From positions 1-31,451 of the forward strand of contig CAMLJM010000028.1 of assembly GCA_946480475.1 (NCBI GenBank): a stretch of DNA of 31,451 nt, written 5' to 3'. This document shows, one piece after another, positions 31,151 to 31,451 of this stretch. The notes beneath the pieces are model-generated. The model was not told where the DNA came from. It did not search any database and was given only the letters and a program-made list of their open reading frames with translations. The translations under genes and the position numbers were made by a program. This stretch comes from an uncultured Alphaproteobacteria bacterium. Lineage in GTDB: Bacteria > Pseudomonadota > Alphaproteobacteria > Micavibrionales > Micavibrionaceae. Positions within the stretch are counted from its first letter, which is position 1; every line of letters begins with the position of its first letter.

Positions 31151-31451
31151 TTAACGACGGTCTCTCCAACCACGGCGGGAAGCTTCTGAATGCCCTCGCG
31201 GGTCACCGAACCAGCCGCCCTGTCCCTGGCCGCCGCCACGCCCTTGCGAAGAATAGTAACGGTCGTCGTCTTCATCTTCATAACGGCCACGGCCCTGATA
31301 AGTGGATTGATCTTCATAATCATCTTCATAGTCGTCGTAATTCTGTGATGAAGCATTGCGACGCCCGCGCGCATAATTGCGATCATCGTAATAATCTTCA
31401 TCCTCATAACGCGACGAGGAACGGCCACGCCCCGAAGAGCGGTCATCCGCA
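31151..31451 (-). CDS. Low-complexity Arg/Gly/Asp/Tyr-rich protein, C-terminal part
   Basis: The frame is open from the right edge (100 codons, start outside) to the TAA at 31153-31151. It encodes strongly biased repeats such as RSSSRYEDEDYYDDRNYARG and QNYDDYEDDYEDQ, then RGRYEDEDDDRYYSSQGRGGGQGQ in two parts and ends GGWFGDPRGHSEASRRGWRD. The GWFGD-x-x-GH-(S)-x-A-(S/A)-RRGW tail recurs in bacterial stress-type proteins. The chain is likely disordered with nucleic-acid or condensate-like character. A competing frame in the same place gives a Met/Thr/Val-rich product without family similarity. Confidence 0.72.
   Translation of the reverse strand, partial: ADDRSSGRGRSSSRYEDEDYYDDRNYARGRRNASSQNYDDYEDDYEDQSTYQGRGRYEDEDDDRYYSSQGRGGGQGQGGWFGDPRGHSEASRRGWRDRR

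Noticed and set aside
31147..31446. 99-residue minus-strand frame rich in Met, Thr and Val
   Set aside because: The neighbouring frame gives a coherent Arg/Gly/Asp/Tyr repeat protein with a recognisable GWFGD...RRGW tail and runs to the window edge; this frame is its shadow.

Overview
The window looks like chromosomal DNA of a free-living alphaproteobacterium. The inference rests on gene content: a DUF3126 protein, an ornithine-lipid acyltransferase pair (OlsB/OlsA), a class II DAHP synthase, a response regulator with GPDRRR tail motifs, etfBA, and many starts with weak or no Shine-Dalgarno sequence. I cannot name the genus; a Micavibrio- or Rhodospirillales-like lineage would fit.

Layout. 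Positions 1-5377 look like the right-hand end of an integrated element. They hold a partial secreted RHS/YD-repeat protein with tandem beta-type repeats, a secreted DUF1579 protein just upstream of it in the same direction, a hipBA toxin-antitoxin operon in AT-rich DNA, and a poorly coding stretch that ends exactly at the 3' half of a tRNA-Arg(CCU) gene (5333-5377). That is the usual scar of a tyrosine-integrase insertion into a tRNA gene. From 5378 on the DNA looks like ordinary backbone. It starts with a minus-strand operon of a response regulator and two paralogous Hpt-like proteins, then etfBA on the plus strand. Between etfA and a convergent phosphatase/PEBP pair lies a complete TPP riboswitch with no thiamine gene behind it.

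Positions 10.5-17.1 kb are mainly envelope lipid genes: olsB-olsA, then waaA-lpxK-lpxL with overlapping start and stop codons. A DUF3126 gene, a Cys-rich secreted protein and a small helical protein lie between them. An HD/PDEase-like phosphohydrolase converges on lpxL. Positions 18.3-22.6 kb hold class II DAHP synthase, nicotinate phosphoribosyltransferase (pncB; its start codon lies in a perfect 11-bp hairpin) and glutamine-dependent NAD synthetase (nadE), so pncB and nadE form an NAD salvage unit. Positions 22.6-28.2 kb hold a small GPRT/NALKHG-motif protein ending inside an extragenic repeat, gltX, a divergent stand-alone RNB-domain protein, a TrmJ-like methyltransferase, DUF4112, a small gene behind a palindromic operator, and rpsD. 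The right end carries a TauE/SafE permease, a small helical protein, an AI-2E family permease, a DUF892 ferritin-like protein and the C-terminal part of an Arg/Gly/Asp/Tyr-rich protein.

No CRISPR array, rRNA, intact tRNA, transposase or integrase is visible. The strongest leads are the tRNA-half island border, the orphan TPP riboswitch, the paired Hpt-like proteins (one lacking the histidine), the start-codon hairpin of pncB, and the RNB protein missing one catalytic-site aspartate.
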